NCBI GenBank assembly: GCA_013289765.1
Contig: JABCZI010000005.1
Location: 290,368 to 354,367 of the forward strand
Source: Acidobacteriota bacterium
GTDB taxonomy: Bacteria; Acidobacteriota; Terriglobia; Terriglobales; Acidobacteriaceae
Direction: 5' to 3'
DNA length: 64,000 bases
Each line of letters opens with the position of its first letter. The first letter of the stretch is position 1. The notes under the pieces are model-generated. The model did not search any database, had not been told where the DNA came from, and saw only the letters and a program-made list of their open reading frames with translations. Below, piece after piece: positions 40,634 to 49,800 of the stretch. The position numbers and the translations under genes are program-made.

Positions 40634-41332
40634 ATGAATAGAATGGCCAGGCTTCGAGTCACAAGGTACCGTGCCGCCACGGTTGCGTTGAGTTTTGTTC
40701 TGGGCTTAGCGCAAGGATGTTCCAATTCCCGGCCTATGTCCCCGGCGAATGCAACAGCTTCGGCCGGCACTCCACAAAATCTTCCGTTCCATCCTGAGAT
40801 TCAGCAGGCCTCTGCCAGCCAGGGTACCGATCCCGTAGGCTCGTCTGACCCGAAATTAGCCGCCAGCCTGCCCTTCCGGACTGCGTTGCGGCCGCAAGTC
40901 CTGCCCGCCGGAACTTTGCTTACCGTGCAATTGGAGAACACACTTTCAGCCGCTTCGGTTCATGCCGGCGATCCATTTACTGCTGCTCTTGCCGCGCCTC
41001 TCGTGATTGATGGCGATACTGTTATTAGGCGTGGGGCCGAGGTTACCGGACGCATCGAGGCTGCGCAATCCCGCCATGGTTCCGGTTATGTTCAGCTAAC
41101 TTTGAGTGCAATCAGGGTGGATGGCGCATTGTTGCCATTACAGACCTCCAGCCTGTTTGCCCGGGGGTCGGTTCGGAAATTGAATGCTTCATCCAATCCT
41201 CCGAACCAGGTATTAGGGGGCACTCGAATTCCCAACGGCCGCCGCTTGACTTTCCGCTTGACCGGGCCGATTACCCTGGGAGAATTGAGTTTGTCGGAGA
41301 AGCCTCAAGCTCCGAAGCTCTCCAGCGAATAA
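40634..41332 (+). CDS. Putative lipoprotein of unknown function
   Basis: A 232-residue protein. The N-terminus has a signal-anchor-like helix and a lipobox-like LAQGC at about residue 29, suggesting membrane attachment. A beta-rich part follows: AGTLLTVQLENTLSAASVHA, then GDPFTAALAAPLVIDGDTVI and RGAEVTGRI. This pattern resembles domains in secretion or conjugation (TrbI-like) proteins, but the match is weak. No partner genes are present. Confidence 0.55.
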   Translation: MNRMARLRVTRYRAATVALSFVLGLAQGCSNSRPMSPANATASAGTPQNLPFHPEIQQASASQGTDPVGSSDPKLAASLPFRTALRPQVLPAGTLLTVQLENTLSAASVHAGDPFTAALAAPLVIDGDTVIRRGAEVTGRIEAAQSRHGSGYVQLTLSAIRVDGALLPLQTSSLFARGSVRKLNASSNPPNQVLGGTRIPNGRRLTFRLTGPITLGELSLSEKPQAPKLSSE

Positions 41333-41604
41333 ATAGCGATCCTGCTTGTACATTTCCAAAAATAACACTTATATTATTCCCCTGTATATTGCTGACAACA
41401 AAGCAATCTCCCGAGTTTTCCACAGGGCATTCCCGTTTCGAGTGACGTCTGCCCTTCGCAGGACCAGATTGGCCCTCCTATAGTGAATTCGAAGCTGGGG
41501 AGAGATCGCGATTTGCTTTTGTCACTCCCAGATTGGGAACACCAAGGTATCTCATAGCCCATCGCGGGCTTCTTCCGCGAATTGTCCTGAGCCAAAGTAG
41601 CAGT
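41333..41604. other. Intergenic region before the second kinase gene
   Basis: About 270 bases with a short AT-rich stretch near 41355-41385; no gene or RNA recognised. Confidence 0.35.
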
Positions 41605-42834
41605 ATGAATACCGCAGTCCCATTTCCGTGGCCGGAAATTCCTGCAAGCGAGAATGCAAGAACAACTTTCCGCGCCGTCTTTGAAAACGCTCCCATCGCT
41701 GTCGCCCGTTGCTCGTCGCTGGGTGTGATCGTCGAAATGAATCCAGCCTTCGAGCGAACCTTGGATCGCCGTCTTGCCCGCCGACGGTTTCTGCGGCTTT
41801 GCGAATTGGTTCGTCCCGAAGACCGCGATAAAACTGAACTGCAACTGCGCGACCTGCTCCATTCCCGGCGCGACAGCATCCTCATCGAAGCCAGAGTCGC
41901 AGGTCATAACCAGGCGACCGCCATGTGGACCGCGTGGCGCCAACCCGGCACCGGAGGAACTCCCGACCATGCTCTGCTCGTCGCTCAGCCCGGCAATTCA
42001 GTTGATACCGAAGAGAGCCAACTTCAGAACCAGAGATGGGAAGCAGTTGGCCGCCTGACCGGCGGCGTGGTGCATGATTTCAACAACCTGCTCACCGGCG
42101 TTATGTTGTGCTGCGACCTCTTGCTCTCCACTATGGATTCTGGCGACCGCCGGCGGAGATATGCCGATGAGATCCGCGCGGCCGTCGTACAGGCGTCCGC
42201 TCTCGTGCAGCAATTGTTGGTTTTTGCCCGGCCGCAGCCCGCGCCCGCCCGTCCTCTCCTGATCAACGAGATTGCCGCCACCATGCGCGATCTGCTCTCC
42301 CGTCTCATCGGCGAAAATGTCGCGCTCGATTTGAACCTCGATCCTCAATTAGGTCTCGTGCACATGGATCAGTCCCAGGCCCAGCAGATCCTGCTCAATC
42401 TTGTGCTTAACGCCCGTGACGCTCTCCCCGAAGGCGGCCGCATCATCGTCGAAACCAGCAACTGCACTTTCCAACCCTTGGCCCGCTCGCTGTCACAAAT
42501 TCACCCGGCCAATTTTCCCTGCATCTTGCTCGTGGTAAGCGATAACGGTCGAGGCATGAGCGCCGAAACCCGTCAGCGCCTCTTCGAGCCATTCTTCACC
42601 ACGAAGAGCAACGGGAAAGGGACAGGTTTGGGATTGACTACCGTCCGCAGCATCGTTACTACCAATCGCGGACTCATCCACTTCGATAGCGAACCCGGTC
42701 AAGGCACGCGCGTGATGATTTTGCTGCCTCGCGTGTGGCAGCCGGTCGATCCAGATTTTTGCGAAACCGCCGCACCAAGTCCGGAAACCGCAGCCCAACA
42801 ATTTCAAGAAATGAAAAAGGAATCTCTCTTATGA
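41605..42834 (+). CDS. PAS-containing sensor histidine kinase
   Basis: A 409-residue soluble kinase. It opens with a PAS domain (RAVFENAPIAVARCSSLGVI). The HisKA box is GGVVHDFNNLLTGVMLCCDL, with the phospho-His in VHDFNN. The HATPase contains NLVLNARDALPEGG (N box), SDNGRGMSAETRQRLFEPFF and GTGLGLTTVRSIV. It starts at an ATG rather than the TTG 72 bases upstream. The last base codons overlap the start of the sigma-54 regulator gene (ATGA), so the pair is coupled. Confidence 0.9.
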   Translation: MNTAVPFPWPEIPASENARTTFRAVFENAPIAVARCSSLGVIVEMNPAFERTLDRRLARRRFLRLCELVRPEDRDKTELQLRDLLHSRRDSILIEARVAGHNQATAMWTAWRQPGTGGTPDHALLVAQPGNSVDTEESQLQNQRWEAVGRLTGGVVHDFNNLLTGVMLCCDLLLSTMDSGDRRRRYADEIRAAVVQASALVQQLLVFARPQPAPARPLLINEIAATMRDLLSRLIGENVALDLNLDPQLGLVHMDQSQAQQILLNLVLNARDALPEGGRIIVETSNCTFQPLARSLSQIHPANFPCILLVVSDNGRGMSAETRQRLFEPFFTTKSNGKGTGLGLTTVRSIVTTNRGLIHFDSEPGQGTRVMILLPRVWQPVDPDFCETAAPSPETAAQQFQEMKKESLL

Positions 42835-44249
42835 CATCCGTAGCCCTCACTCACTCGATTCCCACTCCTCAGATCCTGGCCGCGAACTTTCTTAACCTGC
42901 TCATTGTGGATGACGAACGCTCCATCCGGGACGCTTGCCGCGAAGTCGCTATGTCTCTGGGTTTCACCACTCATGTGGCCGACTCCGCCGAGCACGCCTA
43001 CCGCTTGCTTCAGACCCAGAACATAGACGCCGTTCTGCTTGATCTGCGCTTACCTGGCGCGGGCGGCATCGAAGCCTTGCGTCAGATTAAAGCGCAGCGT
43101 CCCGAGGCTCTCGTGGTCGTCGTAACCGGCTATGGCACCGTGCAGTCGGCGGTACAAGCCATGAAGAATGGTTCTTACGACTATGTCACTAAACCCTTCA
43201 GTCTGGATGAGCTGAAGCTTTTGTTGGAGCGCGTATCCAACCACCTCAAACTGAAAACCGAAAATCGCATGCTGCGCGAGAAGCTTAAATCCAAGCAGGG
43301 CTATGGCGGAATCGTCGGCCGCGCCCCGGAGATGGAAAAGCTCTACCGCATTATCGCCAAAGCCGCCAACAGTTCTCACCCCGTGCTGATCCTCGGAGAG
43401 AGCGGCACGGGAAAGGAAATGGTCGCGCGCTCCATTCACTATTCCGGGCCGTTTCATGACAAGCCCTTCGTTCCCGTGGATTGTGGCTCGCTGGTGCCCA
43501 CTCTCATTGAAAGCGAACTGTTCGGCTACGTGAAAGGCGCGTTCACCGGCGCCAATCAATCCAAGGACGGACTGCTGGCCATCGCCGAAGGTGGAACCGT
43601 ATTTCTCGACGAGGTCGGCGAACTCCCCATCGACCTGCAAGCCAAGCTACTGCGCGCCATCCAGGAAAAAGAAATACGCCCGGTCGGCAGCACCCGCCGT
43701 ATACCCATTAACGTGCGAATCCTTGCCGCCACCAACCGCATACTCGAGCAGGCGGTTATGGAAGGCGCCTTCCGCCGCGATCTTTATTTTCGTCTGAACG
43801 TTCTCAGCCTGCGGATTCCTCCCTTGCGCGAGCGTCGCGAAGATATCTCCCTTCTGCTCGCACATTTCATGGAACGTTGTACGCGCGCCTCGGGACAGGA
43901 GAAAATTCTCACCGACGAAGCCATCAAAGTCATGTTGGCTTACGACTGGCCGGGTAACGTCCGCGAACTGGAAAATTGTCTGGAACGCACCTGCGCCTTC
44001 ACCAGCGGCCCTTTGATCCATGTGGCCGACCTGCCTCCGGCGATTGCGGGTACGCAAGCTATAGTGCCCACGAATGGCAACGGTCACGGTCTGAATAAGA
44101 TCGTTCCCATGGCAGAGCTGGAGAAACTGACCATCCTCAATGCCATCGCAGAATTGCACGGCGACAAGCTGCAAGCCGCGCGCCTCCTAGGTATCGGCAA
44201 GACAACTCTGTACCGCAAACTGAAAGATTACGCCGCCGCCCAAAGCTAA
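42831..44249 (+). CDS. Sigma-54-dependent response regulator (NtrC family)
   Basis: A 472-residue activator. The receiver has LIVDDERSIRDAC and DAVLLDLRLPGAGG with the phospho-Asp. The AAA+ domain has LGESGTGKEMVARSIHY (Walker A), VKGAFTGANQSKDG (GAFTGA) and GGTVFLDEVGELP (Walker B). The helix-turn-helix at the end is LQAARLLGIGKTTLYRKLKD. Start and stop-overlap with the kinase gene show it is its partner. Five TAAATC-type repeats begin at its stop codon. Confidence 0.93.
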   Translation: MTSVALTHSIPTPQILAANFLNLLIVDDERSIRDACREVAMSLGFTTHVADSAEHAYRLLQTQNIDAVLLDLRLPGAGGIEALRQIKAQRPEALVVVVTGYGTVQSAVQAMKNGSYDYVTKPFSLDELKLLLERVSNHLKLKTENRMLREKLKSKQGYGGIVGRAPEMEKLYRIIAKAANSSHPVLILGESGTGKEMVARSIHYSGPFHDKPFVPVDCGSLVPTLIESELFGYVKGAFTGANQSKDGLLAIAEGGTVFLDEVGELPIDLQAKLLRAIQEKEIRPVGSTRRIPINVRILAATNRILEQAVMEGAFRRDLYFRLNVLSLRIPPLRERREDISLLLAHFMERCTRASGQEKILTDEAIKVMLAYDWPGNVRELENCLERTCAFTSGPLIHVADLPPAIAGTQAIVPTNGNGHGLNKIVPMAELEKLTILNAIAELHGDKLQAARLLGIGKTTLYRKLKDYAAAQS

Positions 44250-44310
44250 ATCTGAGCCTAAATCACGCGATTAGATCACGCGGCTAAATCGCGAGGGTAA
44301 ATCATGCGCC
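44247..44310. repeat. Five short tandem repeats starting at a stop codon
   Basis: TAAATCTGAGCC is followed by four 13-base units: TAAATCACGCGAT, TAGATCACGCGGC, TAAATCGCGAGGG and TAAATCATGCGCC. The first TAA is the stop codon of the sigma-54 regulator. Confidence 0.75.
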
Positions 44311-44550
44311 GAAAAATGTGCAGACTACCAAGACACCCGTGTCCTCCGGAGCGTAGCGAGAGCCTGCCCTGAGCGCAGGCGAAGGGGACCTTGGTTCCGG
44401 CCTCCACCATAAACCTCGCCTGCGTTCGCTTATGAAATGAATCCGTCTCCTCAGAAGTTCCGCAGTGGGAACACCGCAGCAGTTACCGTGTCCTAACCTG
44501 TTGTCTTTGCACCGCAGTCCCTATGGTGCTCTGCGTGCAATACAGAAAAC
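44311..44550. repeat. Intergenic region with dispersed repeat element
   Basis: It contains CTGCCCTGAGC (44364-44374) and GCGCAGGCGAAGGGGACC, matching elements near 5.7 and 37.6 kb. The remainder shows no gene. Confidence 0.5.
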
Positions 44551-45036
44551 ATGATCTTACTCATCACCCCTTCAGCACGCGGCCAAGAGTGCGCGGCCAC
44601 TATGAAAGATGCCACCGGCAAAGAAACCCACTGGGCTGCTAATCTGCAGCAGGGCACGATCCGGCTTCGCGAAAACTGTTATTCAATCGTCGTCATCGAT
44701 CAATTCCTCATCGAGAACGAGCCTGCCGAGAGCGATCAGATGCTCGAACATCTTGGCTCCGCTTTCCCCGTGTACCTAAGCTTCGCAGTCAGCGGGATGG
44801 AACGCCTGCTGCGCGAAGTTCGCGCCGCGCTTCACCGCCGCAAGCGTGAGGAAACTCAGGCTCGCCGTTCCGTCGAGCAACAAATTCGCAGTGAAATCTC
44901 TGAATCCCTGACTGCCATGCTTCTTTCTTGTGATCTTGCCATGTCGGTCCCGGGCGTTCCCGATCCCGCCGTAGAAAAGATCCGAATCATCGATGATCTC
45001 GCCCGCGGCATGCGTCAGCGACTGAGCGCGGATTGA
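44551..45036 (+). CDS. Small regulator-like protein, possible kinase remnant
   Basis: A 161-residue soluble protein. The first half is receiver-like in outline (MILLITPSARGQECAATMKD, YSIVVIDQFLIENEPAE) but has no clear phospho-Asp context. The second half is a long helix pair (RRKREETQARRSVEQQIRSE, ISESLTAMLLSCDLAMS) resembling a histidine-kinase dimerisation region without the HE/HD box, because no His is present. It follows a kinase/regulator pair by about 300 bases. It may tune that pathway; this is inference. Confidence 0.55.
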   Translation: MILLITPSARGQECAATMKDATGKETHWAANLQQGTIRLRENCYSIVVIDQFLIENEPAESDQMLEHLGSAFPVYLSFAVSGMERLLREVRAALHRRKREETQARRSVEQQIRSEISESLTAMLLSCDLAMSVPGVPDPAVEKIRIIDDLARGMRQRLSAD

Positions 45037-45194
45037 GCAGCTCGACTTGCGCTTGGTCCCTGCTGCAAACTGAGCCCTACCGCTGAATCCGAAAAAATCT
45101 CCACGTCTCCCCTGATTTCGCACTAGAATAAACCAACGCTTACGGGCTGGATTCCGCGTCTGCTGCGGCCTCCCCCGAATTCTCGGAGGGTTCT

Positions 45195-46313
45195 GTGCAC
45201 GTCCTGGTCACCGCCGATACCATGTCTGGCGCATGGACCTACACGCGCGAGCTGGTCACGGGTTTGGTTACGCGCGGCGTCCGCGTCACGCTGGTTACTT
45301 TCGGCGAGATCCCGCTGCCCGATCAGACCGCCTGGATGGACCTCTTGCACGGCCTGGAATACCGCCCCACCGCTTTCCGCCTGGAGTGGATGGACGAAGC
45401 ACCCAACGACCTCGCTGACTCTTCGGAGTTCCTCTTTGATCTGGTGCGAGAGCTTAAGCCGGACCTTCTCCACCTGCACCAGTTTTGCCACGCCAATCTT
45501 CCCGTCGACATCCCGCGCGTTGTCATGGTCCACGGCGACGTGATTACCTGGTCGCAAGCTGTCCAAGGTTGCTCCCCGCGTCCCACCCGCTGGTTGAAGT
45601 GGTATCGCGATACTATTATCCGCGGCATAACCGCCGCCGACGCCGTGGTTGCGCCCTCGGCATGCATGCTCGATAGCCTTCTCTCCACCTACGCGCGTCC
45701 TCGCCATGCATCGGTAATTTATCCCGGACGCAATCCCATCTTCTTCAATCCCTACATCGGCAAAGAAGATTCCGTTCTCTCGGTCGGACGCCTGCTCGAT
45801 GCCGGCAAGCAGGTTTTCCTCCTCACCCAACACGCGCATCCGTTTTCAATCTGCATTGTCGGGGCCGAGCAAACCGTGCCCCTGCCGCGCATTCCAATCC
45901 GTGCCGACGTAAAAGTTTCTACGGACCAAAGTTGTGTCGCAATCCGCGGGCCGCAAACCGAAGCTCAACTACGCGCGCTCTACAGCCGTGCCGCCGTCTA
46001 CGCCGCCACCGCGCGTTATGAACCTCTGGGCATGGCTGCCCTGGACGCCGCTTTTTCCCGATGCGCCCTCGTCGCCAACGATATCCCCAGCTTTCGCGAA
46101 GTCTGGGGTGACGCCGCCCTGTATTTCCGCACCAATGATGCCAGCAGTTTGGCGGCGACTTTGCGCCAACTCGACGCCGACCGCGGCCTTCGCCACGCAT
46201 ACGCCGATCGCGCCTACACCCGCGCCCGCGAACGCTTCACCACAACACGTATGATCGACGACTACCTCGAGCTCTATCGCAGCCTCCTCGCATCCAATTC
46301 CATGGCGGCCTGA
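45195..46313 (+). CDS. GT4-type glycosyltransferase
   Basis: A 372-residue cytoplasmic enzyme. The GTG start is five bases after GGAGGG. The N-terminal domain has LVTADTMSGAWTYTRELVTG and DLLHLHQFCHANLPVDIPRV, as in GT-B-fold sugar transferases. The C-terminal domain has LSVGRLLDAGKQVFLL and the donor-binding ARYEPLGMAALDAAFSRCAL (E-x7-E-type). It probably transfers an NDP-sugar to an envelope or extracellular glycan. No partner polysaccharide genes are adjacent. Confidence 0.88.
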   Translation: MHVLVTADTMSGAWTYTRELVTGLVTRGVRVTLVTFGEIPLPDQTAWMDLLHGLEYRPTAFRLEWMDEAPNDLADSSEFLFDLVRELKPDLLHLHQFCHANLPVDIPRVVMVHGDVITWSQAVQGCSPRPTRWLKWYRDTIIRGITAADAVVAPSACMLDSLLSTYARPRHASVIYPGRNPIFFNPYIGKEDSVLSVGRLLDAGKQVFLLTQHAHPFSICIVGAEQTVPLPRIPIRADVKVSTDQSCVAIRGPQTEAQLRALYSRAAVYAATARYEPLGMAALDAAFSRCALVANDIPSFREVWGDAALYFRTNDASSLAATLRQLDADRGLRHAYADRAYTRARERFTTTRMIDDYLELYRSLLASNSMAA

Positions 46314-46428
46314 GGATGGCTGCCTAAGGCGGCCTGAGATCCGCTCTCCGTCCTTTTCTTGCCGCCGGTCGTCTGAACCCCCGCTCGCTGAGGTGGACTC
46401 GAGTCGCAGCAGGATGAAGAACTTATGC

Positions 46429-46440
46429 GACCGAACGGTC
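46429..46440. promoter_or_regulatory. GACCG-AA-CGGTC palindrome, putative TetR operator
   Basis: It lies about 160 bases upstream of the SDR gene. The flanks TTATGCGACCGA and TCTCATC are shared with sites at 54.5 kb near the TetR gene, suggesting the same regulator. Confidence 0.5.
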
Positions 46441-46598
46441 TCATCAACATCCAACCACTGGTAAGGCAATGACCAAGGAACATGACGACGGCGCCAGACC
46501 CGAGCAGTTTCTTCAGCACGTTTACTCAGTTCCTAGGCTGAGCACTGGCGCAAAACGCGTCGGGGAGTGGAGAGTTTGTTGCCGCTCGGAGAGAGAGA

Positions 46599-47333
46599 AT
46601 GTCCAAAAGGCTTAAAGACAAGATCGCAGTCATCACAGGCGGCACCGAAGGAATTGGGTTGGCTACGGCAAAACTTTTCGTCGAAGAGGGTGCGTATGTC
46701 TTCATCACGGGCCGTCGCCAGAAGGAACTCGACGATGCGGTAAAGGCGATCGGCAACAACGTTTCTGGGGTTCAGGGAGACGTTGCTAAACTGTCCGACC
46801 TCGATCGTCTCTACGAGACCGTCTCAAAGGTGAAGGGGCGACTCGACATTGTTTTCGCCAACGCTGGTGTTGGCGAATTTGTTCCTTTCGGAGCCGTCAC
46901 CGAGGAGCATTTCGACAAGCTGTTCAACATCAATGTAAGGGGAACGCTGTTTACGGTGCAAAAGGCCTTGCCGCTACTGAATGATGGTGGTTCGATCATT
47001 CTCAACGGTTCCGTCGCGGGTGTTAAGGGTACTGCCGCCTTCGGCGTCTACGCCGCGAGTAAGGCTGCAATCCGCTCTTTGGTGCGGACCTGGACTACAG
47101 ATCTGAAGGACCGTCGTATCCGCTCAAACGTTGTTAGTCCGGGCCCAATCAATACGCCACTGGCGAGTCAGCTAGCTCCAGACGTGATTGCGCGGATTGT
47201 GTCCACCATCCCGATGGGACGCATGGGGGAACCCGATGAAGTCGCAAAGGCCGCGTTGTTTCTGGCTTCGGATGACTCCAGTTTCGTCACAGGCATTGAA
47301 TTGTTCGTTGACGGCGGCAGAGCCCAAGTCTGA
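46599..47333 (+). CDS. Short-chain dehydrogenase/reductase (FabG-like)
   Basis: A 244-residue Rossmann-fold oxidoreductase. The cofactor motif is [18 protein letters not shown] and the catalytic Tyr/Lys pair in YAASKAA follow, and the end has [18 protein letters not shown]. The substrate is unknown. A GACCGAACGGTC palindrome upstream may place it under the TetR regulator at 54.6 kb, so a detoxification role is possible. GGAGAG precedes the start. Confidence 0.9.
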   Translation: MSKRLKDKIAVITGGTEGIGLATAKLFVEEGAYVFITGRRQKELDDAVKAIGNNVSGVQGDVAKLSDLDRLYETVSKVKGRLDIVFANAGVGEFVPFGAVTEEHFDKLFNINVRGTLFTVQKALPLLNDGGSIILNGSVAGVKGTAAFGVYAASKAAIRSLVRTWTTDLKDRRIRSNVVSPGPINTPLASQLAPDVIARIVSTIPMGRMGEPDEVAKAALFLASDDSSFVTGIELFVDGGRAQV

Positions 47334-47384
47334 TCGCCAGATTGATGTAAGGATGGGTGGGAATCCAAAGAGAGGCTTGTTCCA

Positions 47385-47867
47385 ATGACATCCAACAAAT
47401 TATCAGTGCAGGTAGCAATCAATTCCTGGCGGCTTGCTGTGGAGAGAGCCAGCAAAATATTCTCAAGTCTCACGGAAGGCGAACTCTTGAAAGAGGTCGC
47501 GCCTGGGAAAAACCGTCTCATCTATCTATTGGGACACCTCACTGCCATTCACGACGCCATGTTTCCGATTCTCGGTCTGGGAGACCGACTGCATCCTGAA
47601 CTCGATGCGATCTTCGTTTCCAGTCCTGACAAGACAGGAGCACAGTTGCCCGCTGTGGAAGAGCTAAGAAAATATTGGGACGAAGTGAACGGTAAACTAC
47701 TCTCACAGTTCGCAACTCTTTCCGCGGACGAATGGTTGCAGCGGCACTACGCAATGTCCGAGGAGGACTATGCCAAAGATCCAACCCGCAACCGATTGGC
47801 TGTTTTGCTGAGTCGAACCAACCACATGTCATACCACTGGGGGCAGATAACTCTGGCTCTCAAATAA
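47385..47867 (+). CDS. DinB-like protein
   Basis: A 160-residue four-helix protein. LIYLLGHLTAIHDAMFPILG and RTNHMSYHWGQITLAL supply the His residues typical of the DinB/YfiT metal-binding family. These proteins often act in thiol or glutathione-related reactions; the specific reaction cannot be inferred. Its 3' end overlaps the convergent RsbW-like gene by eight bases. Confidence 0.8.
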   Translation: MTSNKLSVQVAINSWRLAVERASKIFSSLTEGELLKEVAPGKNRLIYLLGHLTAIHDAMFPILGLGDRLHPELDAIFVSSPDKTGAQLPAVEELRKYWDEVNGKLLSQFATLSADEWLQRHYAMSEEDYAKDPTRNRLAVLLSRTNHMSYHWGQITLALK

Positions 47868-48309
47868 CATTTAGCTTTCGCATATGAATGACGGCTCCTC
47901 CGTCCTCGAAGCGAACTTCATCCATTAAGGTTTTTATGACATGGATGCCCCGGCCGTGAACCGACCTGATGTTTTCTGGAGCGGTAGGGTCCGGGACATT
48001 ATTAGTGTCGAATCCTTTTCCTTCGTCCTTTACTGCAATTGACACTTCGCCTGGCTCACAGCGGCAGGTAACGTGGACTTGTTTTCTGCGGTCCTCATGA
48101 TTTCCGTGAATGATGGCGTTTGCCAGGGCTTCCCGCAATGCGATTTCAACGTCGCTCACGCCTTCAGGAACACAGCCGCAATTCCTGAGCAAGAGCATGA
48201 GTTTGTCCACGAAGGGAGAAATCGCAGTCACTTCGCTTGGCAAGGAGCACTCCAGAGCGATGTGCGGGCCGCCGTGCGCTTTTTGGTTTAGATCAGGCGC
48301 TGTCGTCAT
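47860..48309 (-). CDS. RsbW/SpoIIAB-like ATP-binding anti-sigma or switch kinase
   Basis: A 149-residue protein of the GHKL ATPase fold. The N box is ALREALANAIIHGNHEDRRK, the D/G1 box is VKDEGKGFDTNNVPDP, and VHGRGIHVIKTLMD is the G2 box. Such proteins bind anti-sigma partners or phosphorylate anti-anti-sigma factors in stress control. No STAS or PP2C partner gene is adjacent. AAGGTGG precedes the start. Confidence 0.88.
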   Translation of the reverse strand: MTTAPDLNQKAHGGPHIALECSLPSEVTAISPFVDKLMLLLRNCGCVPEGVSDVEIALREALANAIIHGNHEDRRKQVHVTCRCEPGEVSIAVKDEGKGFDTNNVPDPTAPENIRSVHGRGIHVIKTLMDEVRFEDGGAVIHMRKLNVI

Positions 48310-48345
48310 TCGGAAACCACCTTGGGCGATCGAAATAGCACCTCT

Positions 48346-49800
48346 TTATAACTGAGGCAAGTTCGAAATATTCCATCCTCCGCCCATGGCCTTGATCAAG
48401 AGCACGTTCGCTTCGAGGCGTCGTCTCAGAATGTCGATGTCGTTTCTCTCGTTCGTCAAAGCCGTGGTTTGTGAAGTGACCACCTGCAGGTAGGTGTCAA
48501 CGCCCCCGGCGTAGCGGTTCTGAAACAGCTTGAGCGATTCTTCCGCAGCGCTAGTGGCCTGCTGTTGTTGCGTCGATTCAGTGCTGAGGACGCGCAGAAC
48601 TACCAAGTTATCCTCGACTTGCTGGAATGCATCGAGGACAGTTTGCCGATAGCTGGCTACGGCACCGTCATATCCTGCCCGGGCTGATTCAGTAGTCGCC
48701 CGGCGGCGCCCCGCATCGAAAAGCGTCTCGGACAGTTGCGGTCCCACCGCCCAGAAACGGCTAGGCCAAGTGAGCCAATTCAAAATCGAAGATCCCTCTA
48801 GTCCCGCACTTGCGGCCAGATTAAGAGTCGGATAATACGCCGCCTTGGCAATGCCGATTTGCTCGTTGCTAGACGCCATGCGGCGTTCCGCCGCAGCGAT
48901 GTCTGGACGACGCTCAAGTAGCCGCGCCGGCAAAGTAACGGGAACGCTGGGCAGTACCGGCGCCACAAGATTCAAGGGAGAAACTGGCAGATGGAATGCC
49001 GCCGGAGGTTTTCCAATAAGAATCGCCAGAGCATGCTCGTACTGCGCGCGTTGAACAGTGATATCGGACGCCAGCACTTTGGCATCTTCAAGCTGTGTCT
49101 TCGCCTGCGCCACGTCCGATTTCGGCGAAGCCCCGCCCTCAAAGCGATTTTGTGTCAACCGCAACGCTTCGCTATAGGCCTTCACGGTATCGTTCAGAAG
49201 TCTTTCCTGGGCATCGGCGCTCCGCACTTCGAAGTAGTCGATCGCAACTTCGGCATGAAGGCTCAAACGAGCCGTTTGCAGGTCAGCTGCGCTTGCCTGG
49301 GCCTGCTGCCTGGCAGCTGCTACGCTTCGGCGAACACGCCCCCACAGGTCGATCTCGTACGAGAGATCAAGAGGAAGAACGAAATCTCCGCTGCCATTGT
49401 TGACTGAGCTGGACGGAAAATAGGGTTTGTTAGCGGAAGCTCGAATGTCGGAGATACTGGGAGAACTTCCGATGGTCGGTGCTTGCGAGGCGCGATTGAA
49501 GCGAATCGCCGCTCGTGCCTGACGTAGATTCGCCTCGGCGATCTTCAGGTCTTGGTTGGACGAGTCCACCTGGTCTTCGATCTCGTTCAACGTTGCGTCG
49601 CCATAGAGCTCCCACCACTTACCACGGATAAGGTCGTCGTCCGGTTGGGCGACCTTCCATCCATCTCCCTCTTTCAGCGCTTCTGTTTCTTTAAAGTTCG
49701 GTGTGACCGGAACCGTAGGTTTGACGTATCTGGGACCAACCATGCAGCCGGACAGGAGAAATCCAACGGCACTCACGAGAACGATGCCATAGCCTCTCAT
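48346..49800 (-). CDS. NodT-type outer-membrane efflux lipoprotein
   Basis: A 484-residue TolC-fold channel protein. The lipobox (GFLLSGCMVG, Cys at residue 19) anchors it in the outer membrane. Paired long helical repeats are seen, including VAIDYFEVRSADAQERLLND and SLKLFQNRYAGGVDTYLQVV. It is the exit duct for the RND pump. Its ATG overlaps the adaptor gene's stop (ATGA), so it is the last of three co-translated genes. Confidence 0.9.
   Translation of the reverse strand: MRGYGIVLVSAVGFLLSGCMVGPRYVKPTVPVTPNFKETEALKEGDGWKVAQPDDDLIRGKWWELYGDATLNEIEDQVDSSNQDLKIAEANLRQARAAIRFNRASQAPTIGSSPSISDIRASANKPYFPSSSVNNGSGDFVLPLDLSYEIDLWGRVRRSVAAARQQAQASAADLQTARLSLHAEVAIDYFEVRSADAQERLLNDTVKAYSEALRLTQNRFEGGASPKSDVAQAKTQLEDAKVLASDITVQRAQYEHALAILIGKPPAAFHLPVSPLNLVAPVLPSVPVTLPARLLERRPDIAAAERRMASSNEQIGIAKAAYYPTLNLAASAGLEGSSILNWLTWPSRFWAVGPQLSETLFDAGRRRATTESARAGYDGAVASYRQTVLDAFQQVEDNLVVLRVLSTESTQQQQATSAAEESLKLFQNRYAGGVDTYLQVVTSQTTALTNERNDIDILRRRLEANVLLIKAMGGGWNISNLPQL

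Noticed and set aside
46314..46598. tRNA or small RNA in the gap before the SDR gene
   Set aside because: No cloverleaf or strong hairpin with a T-run was found; only the GACCGAACGGTC operator stands out.
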